A stretch of 64,000 nucleotides of DNA from Eutreptiella sp. 'Long Island Sound 2002' (GCA_964036045.1 OZ038378.1:167945975-168009974); one strand, 5' to 3'. Shown: positions 11,396 through 23,639, counted from the first letter of the stretch. Notes: a model not told the origin generated them from the sequence alone. Numbers and translations are program-made.

Positions 11396-13021
11396 AGTTT
11401 TGCTTTTGTACATTCAGCCACGGTCGGTATGCCCGCGTTTACGCGGGCTTCAGCAGTAGTGATGGTTTATGATGGGATTTGTGTAATGGAGCTTTGGCCT
11501 TAGGCAATAAACATCGTATGTATGCAGCCAGCTTATGTGAGCATGATGAGTCAAAGGCAGCTGTCAATTTGTGTACGCAAAGCCTCCTTCGTGATGTAAA
11601 AAAAGGTGATGTAGACAGATGGAGGCTCGCGCTCGTCCAACCTCAATCTGCTGGATGCAAAAGAGGAGAATTAGGCACGGCATCCAATCATAGAAGCGTG
11701 CCCATTTTGTTTGGGTGCAACTCCAGGCGCCCAGGGATGATCATCCAAAACGGCCGGAGTAGTAAACATGCACCACGGAAGGAATCCAACATAGCCCTCG
11801 TGCGCGTCGAGCAAGGTGACCCGTGGAGACGCGCACGATACCAGGCCGCCAACCATAGTGCTGTTCCAGGGTAAATGATGTTCAACACATTGTTGCTGTG
11901 AACATGCATCACATGCCTGTCAAGTCGGCAACAGGGGGAACACTTCTGTGGGGATTTGGGCCACTTCGGCAAAGAGATAACGTTTCAATTTTCCTTCCAT
12001 GTGACAGCCGTGCAGTCTCCCGGCTTTGTGGATCCAAAAATACTTGAATGATTGAGGGCGCTTGCATTCCGTCTTCTGCCTGGTGTGCCTACATAGTAAA
12101 CCATTTGGAATGTCTAAGCAACTGGCTAGAACAAGCATGGAAATAACCCTCGCGCTCACCAGCAGTCACAGCAATCACCTAAAACAGCCCCCTGCCCTTT
12201 CAGCCGCACAAGCTACCCATGCAACCTACATAATGCATTACATTTTTTGGAGTTTTGCAGATAGTGAGGGGGAATGTAAACACGCGTATGGCACCAGTTG
12301 CCAATGCCCGGTCCTGTCCGGGAACCTTTGTCTACAACACGGATATCTGTGCTGTCATGCAACCTTTGCTGGTTGCTTTGAAGTAGCCACACACCCGGCC
12401 CAGTCTGTTTTGCATTATCGCGCGAAGCACCCTAGCTTGGACAACCCCAAGACCAGGTGGAAACCAGCTTTAGCGCCATGGGGAGTAATAATGGCAACAG
12501 ACATCGGCCTAGGTTCAACAACGGTTTGTCTGCACGCGCATCGAATGCAATCAATGCAAAATTTGACCTTAACCTGGGGATCTTGCTACTGGGTTTTTGG
12601 TGCTATTAGTACGAGACACATTACGAACACCGACCTCAGCGCCTTGTGCAATGTGCTTGAATTCATCAGAACTTGGGCGGGTCGGTTGCTTTGTCCGGTG
12701 GCATGGCTTCAAGTTGCCATTTTGTCTTCATGCCCCGCCCCCCAACACCCACGAACGTGGTATCTTGATGCATGATATGCACCATTGTCAAGGTGCTGGT
12801 TTGCACAAAATGGGACCCAACGTCGTTTCTGCAATGGATTGGTTTAATTTGGAGGTATCTGCCAAAGGAACCGTCAATTACAATTAGCGACCTCAACAAC
12901 CGGCCGCTTCGGCATGGCATACGGAACATGAACGCGTATGCATCTCGGCACGTTCCGCATCCCGTGCACGTAGCAGCCGCACAACCACTATACGGAGATG
13001 TGAATGTAGCTTCTTGTACCT
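11396..13021. other. No recognisable gene
   Basis: Near-balanced composition, no long frame with credible protein composition, and no strong repeat. Open frames here (for example 12062-12775) read as Cys/His-rich noise. Confidence 0.4.
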
Positions 13022-13462
13022 ATGACAGCGGCTGATATTGGTATGATGGATTTTGCGAAGCATTTCAACAAGTTGTATAGGGATGTGAAGAATGCCACGA
13101 GCACGGATGCCAAGCGTCAAAGGGTTCTATACATAGACGAGTGCAGGCGCACAAACACACAGTTGGACACACATCAGGTGATTGCACTCAGAAAAAAAGG
13201 CCAACAATGGGTCAAATGCATCCCTGTGCAATTGGTGTGCACAGGACTTGAATCTGACCCTCAAAAACACCAACCCACAGCAAGGTTGAGGTACAAACAA
13301 AAAGGGCAATTTGCATTTGGACCCTGTTGTGCCGTGCCTGTCAGCAACATTACATCTCGAATGTTGCATAATTATTGCACATTCATGTTTGCAATTTCTA
13401 AGCCCCCACCTGTGTCCGGGGGTGTTCGGTCCGTCCCTACAGACAGGAGGCTTTGTCCGTAA
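13022..13462 (+). CDS. Possible coding fragment, unrecognised
   Basis: The first ~80 codons (IGMMDFAKHFNKLYRDVKNA, DAKRQRVLYIDECRRTN) have protein-like composition, but the end drifts into low-quality sequence. A second frame about 13570-13820 (KFKTGIGRQTGQKLAPVHRV) also looks protein-like. Between them lie CCGTACAGAC-type inverted words at 13430-13515. These may be decayed exons of one transposon or gene. No family is recognised. Confidence 0.25.
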   Translation: MTAADIGMMDFAKHFNKLYRDVKNATSTDAKRQRVLYIDECRRTNTQLDTHQVIALRKKGQQWVKCIPVQLVCTGLESDPQKHQPTARLRYKQKGQFAFGPCCAVPVSNITSRMLHNYCTFMFAISKPPPVSGGVRSVPTDRRLCP

Positions 13463-13840
13463 GAGCAAAATTATTCGTCCGTACAGACAAGGTCCGCCCA
13501 CCTTATCCGTACTCGCACCACTTCCATTAGGAGAAGAAGCAAGTCAAGGCGTGTGGTGCACCGCATCACTTGCCGAACGGTTGCCATCGCATGACAGGAA
13601 GTTCAAGACCGGCATAGGGCGTCAAACCGGGCAGAAGCTGGCACCGGTACACAGGGTCATCAAGGGACAAGTACCACTCATACACATTCAACGGGATGGC
13701 AAGGGGTATGTTCAAAACATCAAGCAAGGCCGACAAATTGTCAAGCATTGGGTGGGTCGTTGCTCATTTGACCGGCTCAAATGGCAAATTGCTGGTAGCA
13801 TAGAGCGCAAGACTACGTAGTCAAACGTTCCCCGAAAAAG

Positions 13841-14887
13841 GCGAACATTGCAAAAGCACGCGGGAAAGTATGGATGGGCAAGGGTATGGATGCAGCCCGT
13901 GGCTCATGAGAAGCCAAAGTGTAGTGCAAAGGCTTCTCTGAAATAAGAACCCGAAGGGAAGCTTTCGCAGACTCCTGGTCGTCGAGCACGCTGTTGGAGC
14001 ACTCAATAGCTTGAGAACATAGCCAAAGTTTACTTTGAAATGGTAAAAGGCGATGGGCACGTATGACTGTGTCTAGCAGATGGAGAGGTACATAACGTTT
14101 CGTTGGACAAGATGGGGTGCAGCGCGCGATGAGCGAAACACGCAGAGAGCGCCGGCTTACCCTCAAGGCAGCACATGACAACAACGGACTCCATCAGCTC
14201 ACGTGAGAAATTCAGCTCATAATGGATGGTGCCACGACTAGTGGCAAAAGGAGGCTTAATACAACGTACAGGAGAAACAAAACGGGCAGGAATAGGGTTT
14301 GGTCTTGGAAGGTGCAAGGGGCCGCTACCAGCACTCAGTTGCTCTTGTGGAGGCAATGAAACTTCTTTACCAACTTTCCGGGGTTAGCTCCTAGGACGGA
14401 AGGCGGCATACGGGCCCCTTTGAGACCAGCGGTCCGCGCGGAGGTTACGGCGTCAACATTGGTTCAATCCTCGCCTTGTGGCGATCATCTCGCTGCCCAA
14501 GCACTCACCAAGCTAGTGGGATGTCTTGTCGCACTTCGTTAGGTTCCACTCGCGGAAAACTGCGTCAAGGATATCATTTTGCAATGTTGCTTCGGCGCGC
14601 TGCTCCCCGAGTGGCTTCCCTTGTAACAACCATTTGGCAGAGGCCGAGTTGCACCGATTCGGCTCTTGGGTGTCCGGTGGGTCCCGTCCTTTAGTGGAAG
14701 CAAAGCGGGTTTCTAGGCCTTCCGTGCCATGTCGCGTCCAAAATCTACCGGTCAATTGGCAGCGGTGCGGGAACACGCTATCTGAAAATGCTGCCCAAGT
14801 TCCTCCATGCCATGAAATTTTGGAGGCCATGCTACGGAAATAGGTTGGAAAAAGACTTCTCATTTCTGCAGCGTCGCTTCTGATGAT
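13841..14887. repeat. 1,047-bp segmental duplication, copy 1
   Basis: From GCGAACATTGCA to CGCTTCTGATGAT this segment matches 17486-18532 at equal length, with scattered substitutions and no net indel. Copy 1 stops exactly where the GC-rich T-depleted block begins. Copy 2 continues into extra coding sequence, so copy 1 looks like the truncated duplicate. Confidence 0.9.
14513..14887 (-). pseudogene. Truncated duplicate of the minus-strand gene at 18158-18679
   Basis: The minus strand reads SLFPTYFRSMASKISWHGG and ends NLTKCDKTSH*, nearly the same as the copy at 18158-18532. The 5' half of the gene is missing because the duplication breaks at 14887. The frame then runs on by chance through GC-rich sequence to 15538, giving a spurious 341-codon frame. 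Confidence 0.55.
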
Positions 14888-17050
14888 GGGGTTCAGGGCC
14901 TCCGCCCCCCCTACACCCCCCAAGCCCTCCGCCAATGGCTCCAGGCCACCCAGCCCCAGGCCTGGGCCATCGGCGCCCCCTCCCCACCCCGCCCCTCCCG
15001 CCACCACCAGACCAGGAAGGGGAAGGACAAGGGCAAGGGGAGGACAAGGAACATCAAGGGGCACCCAGGCAAGAAGGCACGGAGGGGCCCCAAGTGAGGA
15101 CTGGCACCCATAGGGACAGGGCGCCGGAAGAGACACCATATGGGGGCAGGAAACCACCGAAGAAACAGGAAGGGGCAGGAGCGGGGACCAAGGCGCGGAG
15201 GAAAAGGGCACCAAGGCAAACGCCACGACCCACACCCAGGAAGGGCATACCACGACGGGGGGACCAGCGCCGCCCCGACCCCACCAAATGCCGCACGACT
15301 CCCGGGGGCGCAACCCCCAACACGCACCGCCGAAGCACGCATCGGACGCCGTACGGATCACACCAGCGCACACCCACCAGCCACCGGAAACCACACGGGG
15401 AATGGAGGGCACACCTACACGGGGAGAACAGGCCACACCCACAGAGGAAGCCGCAGGGAACGCCGCCGCACGGTGCACCACCACGCCCTGACCACCAGGC
15501 GACCACCCCGGCCGCCACAAGGGCCACCTCACAGGCACCGGAAGAGGACGAAGGCACGGCCACAGCGACCAGGGCTAGGGACCGGAACCCCCAGAGGACA
15601 CTGGACCAAGGCACAGGCCCCCAGGGAGGGCAACCCCACGGACGCCTACCCGACCCACCAGCCTGAGCGGCACGCCCAGGCCCCCACAGCACGGACCCAG
15701 CGAGACACCCACACCTAACCGCACCCCCCAGCCACCAGCCAGCCACACTCCGGCCCGCACTCCGCACCACGACACAGGCCAGGCTGACCTCCACTGACCC
15801 ACCACGGCACAACGGGAGACCACGGCACACCGCACCACAGCGTGCCACAGTGCAACGCGCCACAGCACGACGCGACGCGACGCGGCACAGAGCGGCACAA
15901 CACGGCACGACTGACCCTAACCCGAAGGACTGACCAAGGCAAGCCACCGCACACCCCGGAAAGCGCCGCACCAGCACGCCACAGACCGGCACCGCAGGCC
16001 ACACACGAGGCAACCGCGCGCCCGGCAACAACGGTCGCGGATCACCCAGAAAGTTAAAACCGACATCGCAGAGGGGAAAGGACACGAACAACCCCAGCCC
16101 CCTAACCCAGAGCCACACGCAGCCGCCTGGCGCAGCCACCCAGCCGGCAGAGCCAGGACCTAACCCGGCAAGAAGGGGCGCCGAGCCCAACGTGTACATA
16201 GCCCACCCGACCCATGGGGCCGGAACATGGCCAAACAGAACGCAACCGCCAACAGCAGCCCGGAAGACCACACTGAATGCGGCCCAGTGCGTGCGCCAGC
16301 CCAGGGAAGGCAGAGGGAGGAATGGGCAGCCCCCCCCCCCCCCCCGCCAAAAAAAAAGAGGGGGGAGGGGGGGGGGGCGCGAAAACAGCCCACAGCCACC
16401 AAACCGCCCGCCAACACCACCAGAGGCGGTCAAACCCCCCACCCAGAAGGCACCGAAGACAGGACCCCCAAAGAGGCACAGGGGGACCACCCAGCCAACA
16501 CCGGCAACACCAAGCCAAGAACAGCGGCCCACCGGGAAAAGGGACACCGAAACATGAAGACACACACCACGAAAAAAGAGAAGAGCCAGCAGCCCAGCCC
16601 GAAAGAAAGGGGATGGGGGGACAGGGACCACAAGGCCCGGGACAGGGACACCCAGCAGCCGACACCACAAAGCCAAAAAAAAAAGCGCAAAAAACACACC
16701 CCGACAACCCAGCCAAGAAGGGCGGGGCACAGCCAAGACCCGGGCCCAGCACGCACGCCCACACTGCACACCGGAACCGGAAACGGCGGGGGGCAAGCGG
16801 AGCGCGCACGAAACCACACACGTCCCATAAGCATGCCAAAACCAAAGCCCAACCACGAACACCACAAACAGCCGGCAAAAGAGGGACAACACCACAAACC
16901 GTGCCAAAACACACCCACCCGAGACCCCAGCCAGGACTGGCAGGGTTGACAAAATCCACACCCAACCGCGAACGGGACCCAAAGACAAACGCCGCACAAC
17001 AGTAGGAAACCCAGTGCCCACAGCCCGGGCACTGAGGCAGCCCGTGCCAT
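14888..17050. other. GC-rich block 1, strongly T-depleted on the plus strand
   Basis: Many 60-base lines here contain zero to three T (for example 15481-15540 and 16681-16740), so the plus strand is almost only A, C and G. At about 16327-16380 a C-run, an A-run and a G-run follow each other. Both strands have very long open frames (up to 681 codons at 15054-17099 minus), but they are Pro/Arg/Gly or Val/Leu/Cys low-complexity and result from composition. No gene is called. Confidence 0.7.
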
Positions 17051-17485
17051 GCAGGTGACCCGGCCAAACGAGATCCGGAGACCGGGGGTAAGGCTGCATC
17101 CTAAGGCCTGCGCTGCTTTGGGACTCGAGGCGGAGCGTGCGACACCCAAGCGCCTCGGAACCCTAGTACCAAGAACGTGCATGCATGCCTTGGGAACGAA
17201 ATACGCCACGAAGTCCGGTGAACCTCTAGGGTTCCGCCCAAAGGAGGGGACGTGCGGGAGCACGGAGGCACACCCTCCCGGCGAGACAAGCACGTCACGC
17301 CGGCGGCAATCAGCCCTCCTGGTGTTGCCCGGGGCCGCTTTGTTGGGGGCCAACAGTCAGGTCTAGCGGGATGTGAGCCGCCTCCCCTCTTCACGCGCGG
17401 AGCCTCTTCCTGTTCGTCACAGGGGCGACGCCAGGGGGAACCAAGGGGCGCCTCTCCACGACCGAGTGCACCTACCTACCTACCT
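17051..17485. other. GC-rich spacer without base depletion
   Basis: The composition is still GC-rich, but all four bases occur normally. It ends in a short (ACCT)n run at 17471-17484 just before duplication copy 2. No gene or family is recognised. Confidence 0.4.
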
Positions 17486-18532
17486 GCGAACATTGCAGAA
17501 GCACGCGGGAACGTATGGATGGGCAAGGGTATGGATGCAGCCCGTGGCTCATAAGAAGCCAAAGTGTAGTGCAACGGCTTCTCTGAAATAAGAACCCGAA
17601 GGGAGGCTTTTGCAGACTCCTGGTCGTTGAGCACGCTGTTGGAGCACTCAATAGCTTCAGAACATAGCCAAAGTTTACTTTGAAATGGTAAAAGGCGATG
17701 GGCACGTGTGACTGTGTCTAGCAGATGGAGAGGTACATAACTTTTCGTTGGACAAGATGGGGTGCAGCGCGCGATGAGCGAAACACGCAGAGAGCGCCGG
17801 CTTACCCTCAAGGCTGCACATGAGAACAACGGACTCCATCAGCTCACGTGAGAAATTCAGCTCATAATGGATGGTGCCACGACTAGTGGCAAAAGGAGGC
17901 TTAATACAACGTACAGGAGAAACAAAACGGGTCGGAATAGGGTTTGGTCTTGGAAGGTGCAAGGGGCCGCTACGAGCACTCAGTTGCTCTTGTGGAGGCA
18001 ATGTGACTTCTTTACCAACTTTCCGGGGTTAGCTCCTAGGACGGAAGGCGGCATACGGGCCCCTTTGAGACCAGCGGTCCGCGCGGAGGCTACGGCGTCA
18101 ACATTGGTTCAAGCCTCGCCTTGTGGCGATCATCTCGCTGCCCAAGCACTCACCAAGCTAGTGGGATGTCTTGTCGCACTTCGTTAGGTTCCACCCGCGG
18201 AGAACGGTCTCAAGGATATCATTTTGCAATGTTGCCTTGGCGCGCTTCTCCCCGAGTGGCTTCCCTTGTAACAACCATTTGGCAGAGGCCGAGTTGCACC
18301 GATTCGGCTCTTGGGTGTCCGGTGGGTCCCGTCCTTTAGTGGAAGCAAAGCGGGTTTCTAAGCGTTCCGTGCCATGTTGCGTCCAACATTTACTGGTCAA
18401 TTGGCAGCGGTGCGGGAACACGCTATCTGAAAATGCTGCCCAAGTTCCTCCATGCCATGAAATTTTGGAGGCCATGCTACGGAAATAGGTTGGAAAAAGA
18501 CTTCTGATTTCTGCAGCGTCGCTTCTGATGAT
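17486..18532. repeat. 1,047-bp segmental duplication, copy 2
   Basis: Partner of 13841-14887, with start-to-start spacing of 3,645 bp. A second minus-strand frame (17675-18001; 14030-14356 in copy 1) is also free of stops in both copies and differs at only a few residues, so the duplicated segment probably holds two exons or a decayed gene. Confidence 0.9.
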
Positions 18533-18679
18533 TCGTCGCAAACAATTTGACGACATTTTAGGAGCGCTGCTCCCAAAAGGGTTGTCCCCTACCTCCGAAC
18601 TGTTGAGTGGAGACGACAAAGAATTTCGTCCCTCTTTTTGCTCCCCTTTTTTGGGCCGACCAGCAGCCCAGAACTCAAT
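18158..18679 (-). CDS. Unrecognised coding sequence (exon) with basic N-terminus
   Basis: From the codon after TAA at 18680-18682 the minus strand is open for 173 codons to the stop at 18158. It begins IEFWAAGRPKKGEQKEGRNS, with an AT-hook-like GRPKKG, and continues SLFPTYFRSMASKISWHGG and DPPDTQEPNRCNSASAKWLL. There is no ATG at the start; the first internal Met is in APKMSSN, so this is probably an internal exon with an acceptor near 18680. The 3' two thirds are duplicated at 14513-14887 with conservative changes. A further minus frame at 17675-18001 (KPPFATSRGTIHYELNFSRE) could be the next exon. No family is recognised. Confidence 0.45.
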   Translation of the reverse strand: MEFWAAGRPKKGEQKEGRNSLSSPLNSSEVGDNPFGSSAPKMSSNCLRRIIRSDAAEIRSLFPTYFRSMASKISWHGGTWAAFSDSVFPHRCQLTSKCWTQHGTERLETRFASTKGRDPPDTQEPNRCNSASAKWLLQGKPLGEKRAKATLQNDILETVLRGWNLTKCDKTSH

Positions 18680-19341
18680 TTAAAAAGCAGTCTGCAAAGC
18701 CTCCGTGGAGCGGCTAACTGAATATTTGCTACAAGCAAAATCGGGGCTTCATTGCATGCTTCGTTTTATTCATCAGTGGTGTTTTTGAATTTTGGATGGG
18801 GGACAACCTCACGTCTGACGGTATTGAAATCAAAATGAAAATCAACGTGCGTGTGCGGAGGGCCTTTTGTTTTGTCCTGCTTAGTGATTTGGTTTGAAAT
18901 CGCGTCAAAAAAGGTTTCAGATTTTGTTTTGCATGCACCTGAGATTTCGAACCATTCGGTCCGAGTTTCAGTCGGAAAACAGCATTCAATTTCTTTTTGC
19001 ATCCCTGAGAATGAATGGAGCGTTTGCCTACCATCTTGGCTAGAAAATCGAAAGTATGCTTACTAACAATACTGGGAATGGCGCCAAGACTTTTCTGTTC
19101 GATACAAAAAGTCCGTGCTTTGCTTTTGAGCGACATGTGGTGTAGAATCCGCGGTGTTGTACAGGGAAACATGCTTGTCAAAGAAACCCTGCAGCAAAGT
19201 AACAGTGGCGAATTACGAGGTTTTCCATTCAAGGAGGCTAGAGAGCTGGGCATTGACGGTGGCAAAATCTTGTTCGAAACCTTTGATGGGTTCTACTACC
19301 GGTTGTAGGGATTCAACTTGGCTTTATAGAGTGCGGATGTC
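18680..19341. other. Unassigned, possibly intronic
   Basis: Both strands carry medium-length open frames (minus 18729-19265, plus 19015-19308) that overlap each other. Neither has a recognisable motif. It may be intron between the minus-strand coding stretches on either side. Confidence 0.25.
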
Positions 19342-19693
19342 TTAGAAATGTGCAGAAACCGAAGACCGATGATCATCAAATTCCGTAAGAAGGGCCATGT
19401 GCTTCTCTTTTTCCGCTACTAATGTGTCGGGGATGGATGCAATCTCGATACACGTGACCACAGATACCACACCAATGAAACATTGGTCCTTTCGACTGGC
19501 CCCCGGGGAATCATGTACTAGCGCGCCTTCAACAATGCATTTGGCAGTACACTGGTCATGGACACCGTAGTGGATGCACCAAATAGCCGTAGTGACCTTT
19601 CTCTCCGGGTCGTGTGATCCCCATATTAGGTCGCAACATTGTACCTCACGCACGTGGTGTTTATCGGATCCACAAAGCAAGCAGACTGAATAT
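19342..19693 (-). CDS. Cys/His-rich coding fragment, unrecognised
   Basis: The minus strand reads SVCLLCGSDKHHVREVQCCD, then IWCIHYGVHDQCTAKCIVEG, DSPGASRKDQCFIGVV and an acidic-basic end LVAEKEKHMALLTEFDDHRS before the stop at 19342. The spacing of Cys and His (CxxC, HH, CC, H, CxxH, H, C, C) suggests a zinc-binding fold. A possible acceptor, ATTGCAG on the minus strand, ends at 19694, so I treat this as an exon. It lies upstream of the 18158-18679 coding stretch on the same strand and could belong to the same gene. Confidence 0.4.
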
Positions 19694-20190
19694 CTGCAAT
19701 CATGTCATGTGCAAGGGCTAGATTGAGGACACATGGAATCCTTTGACTTGTTTGCGGCTGCAGCAAAGACAACTTTGGAGCTCAAGGATGGCAGCCTCGG
19801 GGCGCTCTTCCTCTTGAAGATGCGTGTCACGGCAGGGTGTTGGCCTGTGTGGGAGGGGACCACATGCGCGAACGAGACATGCAATGGGCTGGTGCCCACG
19901 GTGCAACAGAGGGACCGGGGTAACGGGCTAGACAGCGATTCCCTCCCATTTTCTCGCCACTTCTAGGGGAGGGGGTGGGGGGGTGGGTGTTGGGGTTTGG
20001 GGGCTGGCAAGAGGGGAGGGGGGGTCCTGTATCCCAACACATTTAGCTTCAAATGACCGCCTCGCCACGCCCATGATTTTGCGGTATATCTTTCACGGTG
20101 AAAGAAATGCCAATTTTGTGTCGTGTACCCGCGCATCCACCATCCATGGGAGCCAATATGGAGATCTCCTTGGGGGCCGAGCCCACACGC
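19694..20190. other. No recognisable gene
   Basis: Mixed sequence with a G-rich tract at about 19970-20030. Nothing else is seen. Confidence 0.35.
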
Positions 20191-20194
20191 ATGC

Positions 20195-20560
20195 TATGCT
20201 ACATAACCCCTGAAATCTCGGGGGTCCACACGAAAGCAGGCAAAATCATAATGGGCTGACTAAACCGTGGCTTCTCGGGGGCCCAGAGGTGGGAAGGAAG
20301 GCTACATAACCCTTGCACTCTCAGGGGTCCTCATCTAAGGGGACTAATTCATGAGTGGCTGCCTAACCCCTACCTTCTCGGGGCCCACAAGTGGGCGGAA
20401 ATGCTACATAACCCCCGCACTCTCGGCGATCCCCAACAGAGGGAACAACATCAGAAGTGGTTGCCTAACCCTTGCCTTCTCCGGGGCCCACAAGTGGGTG
20501 GAAATGCTACACAACCCTTGCATTCTTGGGATTGAAATGTCTACATAACTCCAACCTTGC
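20195..20560 (+). repeat. Degenerate ~53-bp repeat array, cluster 1
   Basis: Units follow the scheme GCTACATAACCC, CTTCTCGGGG, CCCACAAGTGGG, then GAAAT or AATCA. Several successive copies are visible, such as CTACATAACCCTTGCACTCT and CTACATAACCCCCGCACTCT. The scheme is the same as in the arrays at 24.6-25.5, 28.1, 33.8-36.9 and 39.9-40.7 kb, and it resembles the core of the 85-bp satellite. Confidence 0.7.
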
Positions 20561-20635
20561 AAAGTAGTTTCATGATGAGGACTGGCAAACAAAGGGGAAG
20601 AAGTAGCTTGACCCCTTTTGCCCTGTGGCGCATAT

Positions 20636-20672
20636 TTGACAGCCCCGGGAATTGAACCTCGGACCTTCTAAA
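20636..20672 (-). other. Isolated tRNA-like B-box
   Basis: On the minus strand GGTTCAATTCC (20648-20658) matches the Pol III B-box consensus and sits in a GAGGTTCAATTCCCGGGGC arm-like context. No matching D-arm, anticodon stem or acceptor stem was found, so this is at best a tRNA-derived repeat fragment. Confidence 0.2.
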
Positions 20673-20958
20673 TGCACCTTTTTTGGTTCCCCTTGCCTAT
20701 GGAGAAACCTCGATAAATGCGTTCGGTGGGCTGCAGCAAGGACAGCTAGTGCCCTCCTAGAAATGTACATAAATCTCATGGACCATAGCCACTAGAGGGG
20801 GAGCAGTGTTGCCGATTGTCAGTAACCTGACACCTTCGATCCACGATTATTCTTGTTACTTGCTCCAACGTCCGCAATGGTGCAATATGGATGATACATA
20901 TGACAGCAATGCGTCGCACATTGAGTGTGTTGCGAGGGGGGGGGGCGGGGTGAAAAAA

Positions 20959-21116
20959 ATTGGATCTGCTTAGAACAATGGTGAGAGCGCTTTTATGATA
21001 TATTTTTACTTCCTTCGTTCCACAACATCATGGAGTTTGAAGCGTTCTATAATGACTTTTACTGCATAGCACACGAAGTACGGGCACATGTAATGGGGGC
21101 GGCAACGCGGGGATAC
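20959..21116 (+). repeat. 158-bp dispersed repeat, copy 1
   Basis: It runs from ATTGGATCTGCTTAGAAC to GGGGATAC and matches 47720-47877 at equal length with only scattered substitutions. It is preceded by a G-run. The core encodes MEFEAFYNDFYCIA in both copies. The flanks do not match, which suggests a mobile or duplicated module. Confidence 0.85.
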
Positions 21117-22384
21117 ATGTATCTCCAAAACAAAATCATAATGTTTATGGAATGGGAAAGCAACATACCATGGGGCTCGGTGCTGCTACTCGAAATGACA
21201 CGGTGTAGGCTAAGATAGGACATCAACTACTTGTGCCTGGCATGTGACCTAATGTACTGGATCTACACCCTACAAGTACTGCTTATGAATGTGGATGACA
21301 TTCGCAGTATATAGCTCTTCAAATGCAGTACTATCGCTTCTGTCATGTCTAAAGGCCAAGGGGACAACCATGTATGCCACGGATGTCCCATGCTCGGGGT
21401 CGTCGCCGCATGCCCCATGCTCGGGGTCGTTGTAGAATGTTGGTCCATGGCACTAATGTCCACACTATCTAGCAATATGTGCCCATGGGTTTCCGGTTAC
21501 AACGCATGTGCACAACACCCAGTGGTGCCGGCCACCGGAATTGTTCATAGGTTTCATGCAGAGGGACATTTACTATGGCAAGCATGGATGGAATTTGTCA
21601 CTTATGTTCCGGTTCCTCACAAGCATGCAGGACAAACGCACATGCTTGCGTGGAGACATCCTCTCCTGTTCAAAGCTAGTGGAATGTATGCTGCATAACA
21701 TGGATCGTTTTGTGCGACATCAACCTGTATTGGACGTCTGCTGCCGGCTTGGTTTCAAGCACCCCGCACAATTGCAGAACATAGTACTAGACCATACACT
21801 CTCAAGGACAAGGCTACAACATTGCGATAGGAAGCACAAAATCGACAGCATCTTCTATTTCAGGAGATGCATTCCGCCAGGTTGGAAGTCATCAATGTGT
21901 GTGACGAAATTGACGATTTTGGGGAGTTGTGCTAGAAATCGGCATAACATGGTTAGGAACTACTTCAATGTTGTCGCTTATTCCATGAGTCCCTGCTGGC
22001 AATAGTGAAGTGTCACATGCGGAATTCGATAGTAAGGGCTCAGCTTGTCCTAGCGGTTCATGACCACCAAGTTGGAAGGCTTTGAAAATTGTAATTTCAA
22101 ATTGCCCCTCACAAGATCCTCTTTTTGCAGCTGATGTGGGCAATATCAAGGAATACAAGAAATGTGCTCTGTGCTTCATTCGTGTCAGCGTACACCTCAA
22201 GGCAACGTGCCCAGAACCAAGCATCAAATATGAAACAGAAGCATTTTGGTCCCTTATGCCATTCGCCTACCTGCCCTTCACTGCAGCTCTTGCATACTCT
22301 TAACCCTTGCCGCCCCCGCCCAATGTAGGTGTGGCCCCGCCCCCTCGAAAGACTATGGGGCAAGTGCAGGGGTGGGGTATACTA
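21117..22384. other. No confident gene
   Basis: A 165-codon plus frame at 21508-22005 is present, but its composition is not convincing and no motif is seen. A short tandem repeat, CCCATGCTCGGGGTCGT, occurs twice at about 21387-21433. Confidence 0.3.
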
Positions 22385-22662
22385 CTAAAGTGCGCCATGC
22401 TATTGTTGTGTTGTGATATGCCACTGTTGTTGCTGTTCTTTGTTACTGCACTGTTGTGGTATTCTACTTTTGTGCAAGTATGGTGATATGATGTGCTATG
22501 ATGTGGTGCGTTGTGCTAGTTATGCACTGCGCTATGATACTATTGTGATGTGATGTGCTACTCCAGTGTTGTGTTGTACTGCTGCTCTACCGTGCTATGG
22601 TACTACTATTGATGTTCTGCGCTATTGTTCACATGTGCTATGCTACTGTTGTGCACCACACG
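22385..22662 (+). repeat. Degenerate TG-rich minisatellite
   Basis: It is built of words such as GTGCTATGNTACTGTTGTG with little C or A run structure. The periodicity is poor (about 15-20 bp), consistent with an old decayed tandem repeat. Confidence 0.6.
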
Positions 22663-23204
22663 CAATTTGCATTGTCGCGGTGGCCGAATTGACAAATAAC
22701 CTTTCCTTGCGCGCCATCGGTTCCAATGGTAATTTTTCTTGATATTCCTTTCGATACGGTAACTATAACCAATATTTTATAGTGAACGAGCACGAAGCTG
22801 TCCATCACAATAATCCATGCACAAGCCAACCTTTTCCTCATTCTTCATCTACTTTCACGAACAACGCCCCATGGGCTTTCATGACATGCCGTGCGAGTCC
22901 ATTCACATTACCTATTGATAGCACCATTGTATCTGTTACATGTACAACACCATCTCCTTGCACAACATAACCCTACTTCCCAAGCATAATGATCAAGGGC
23001 AACAAGAATTTTTGGTATTTATGCCCCGTTTGGTTTTGAACCTGTTGTCAAGATTCCGGGTTGGTTTTTTATTAAGATCCATAAGAAAGCATGCAAATGG
23101 TGTAGTATTTGTTGGCTGTGCACTACACATGCTTTTTTGCTTCGTTTCATGAAAGCACTGTCGCTGCAACACATTTGGCATTTGTTTGTTGCAGCTTTGA
23201 GCCT
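22663..23204. other. No recognisable gene
   Basis: No long frame, motif or repeat stands out. Confidence 0.35.
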
Positions 23205-23450
23205 GGTGCCCGGGGGGGGGGGGGGGGGCGACCCCTCTGTTCTGGACGCCACCTACCCCCCCACCTAACTGTTCGCCTGAGGCCCCTTGGGGGGGGGAGA
23301 GGGGGCATTGGAGGGGGGGTCTAGGAGGGGCGATGGGGGGGGTCCAGGAGGGGCGATGGGGGGGGGGCTCCGGGAGGGTCGGTTGGCTGGTGGTTCCAAG
23401 TGGGGCAATTTGCAGTGTTGCAGGGGGGGGGGGGGGGGCACAGGCTCCCC
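23205..23450 (+). repeat. G-run-rich tract
   Basis: Several G homopolymers of 8 to more than 15 bases lie on the plus strand (near 23211, 23290, 23335, 23358, 23425), separated by short unique words. GGGGCGATGGGGGG-type words repeat. The tract has G-quadruplex potential and is a likely place for homopolymer length errors. Confidence 0.8.
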
Positions 23451-23639
23451 TTACCTCCCCTTGCCCTCCCTCTAACCATAGCATCACCATAAGCCTAACC
23501 CTAACCTTTGCAGCCAGTTGGTTTGGCCATGCCAGCCATGTTGATTGGGCTGAACAAGATCCCCCTAATTTCGTTCATGGCTGTTTTTGTCACATCATTA
23601 CTCTCCATTTTGGACCCCAACACTCACTCTGACCCTGGC

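Noticed and set aside
15054-17099. 681-codon minus frame and other long frames in GC-rich block 1
   Set aside because: Low-complexity translation caused by base depletion; frames are open on both strands at once and no domain is visible.
21508-22005. 165-codon plus-strand frame as a gene
   Set aside because: Composition is poor, no motif or splice context, and no support from repeats or neighbours.
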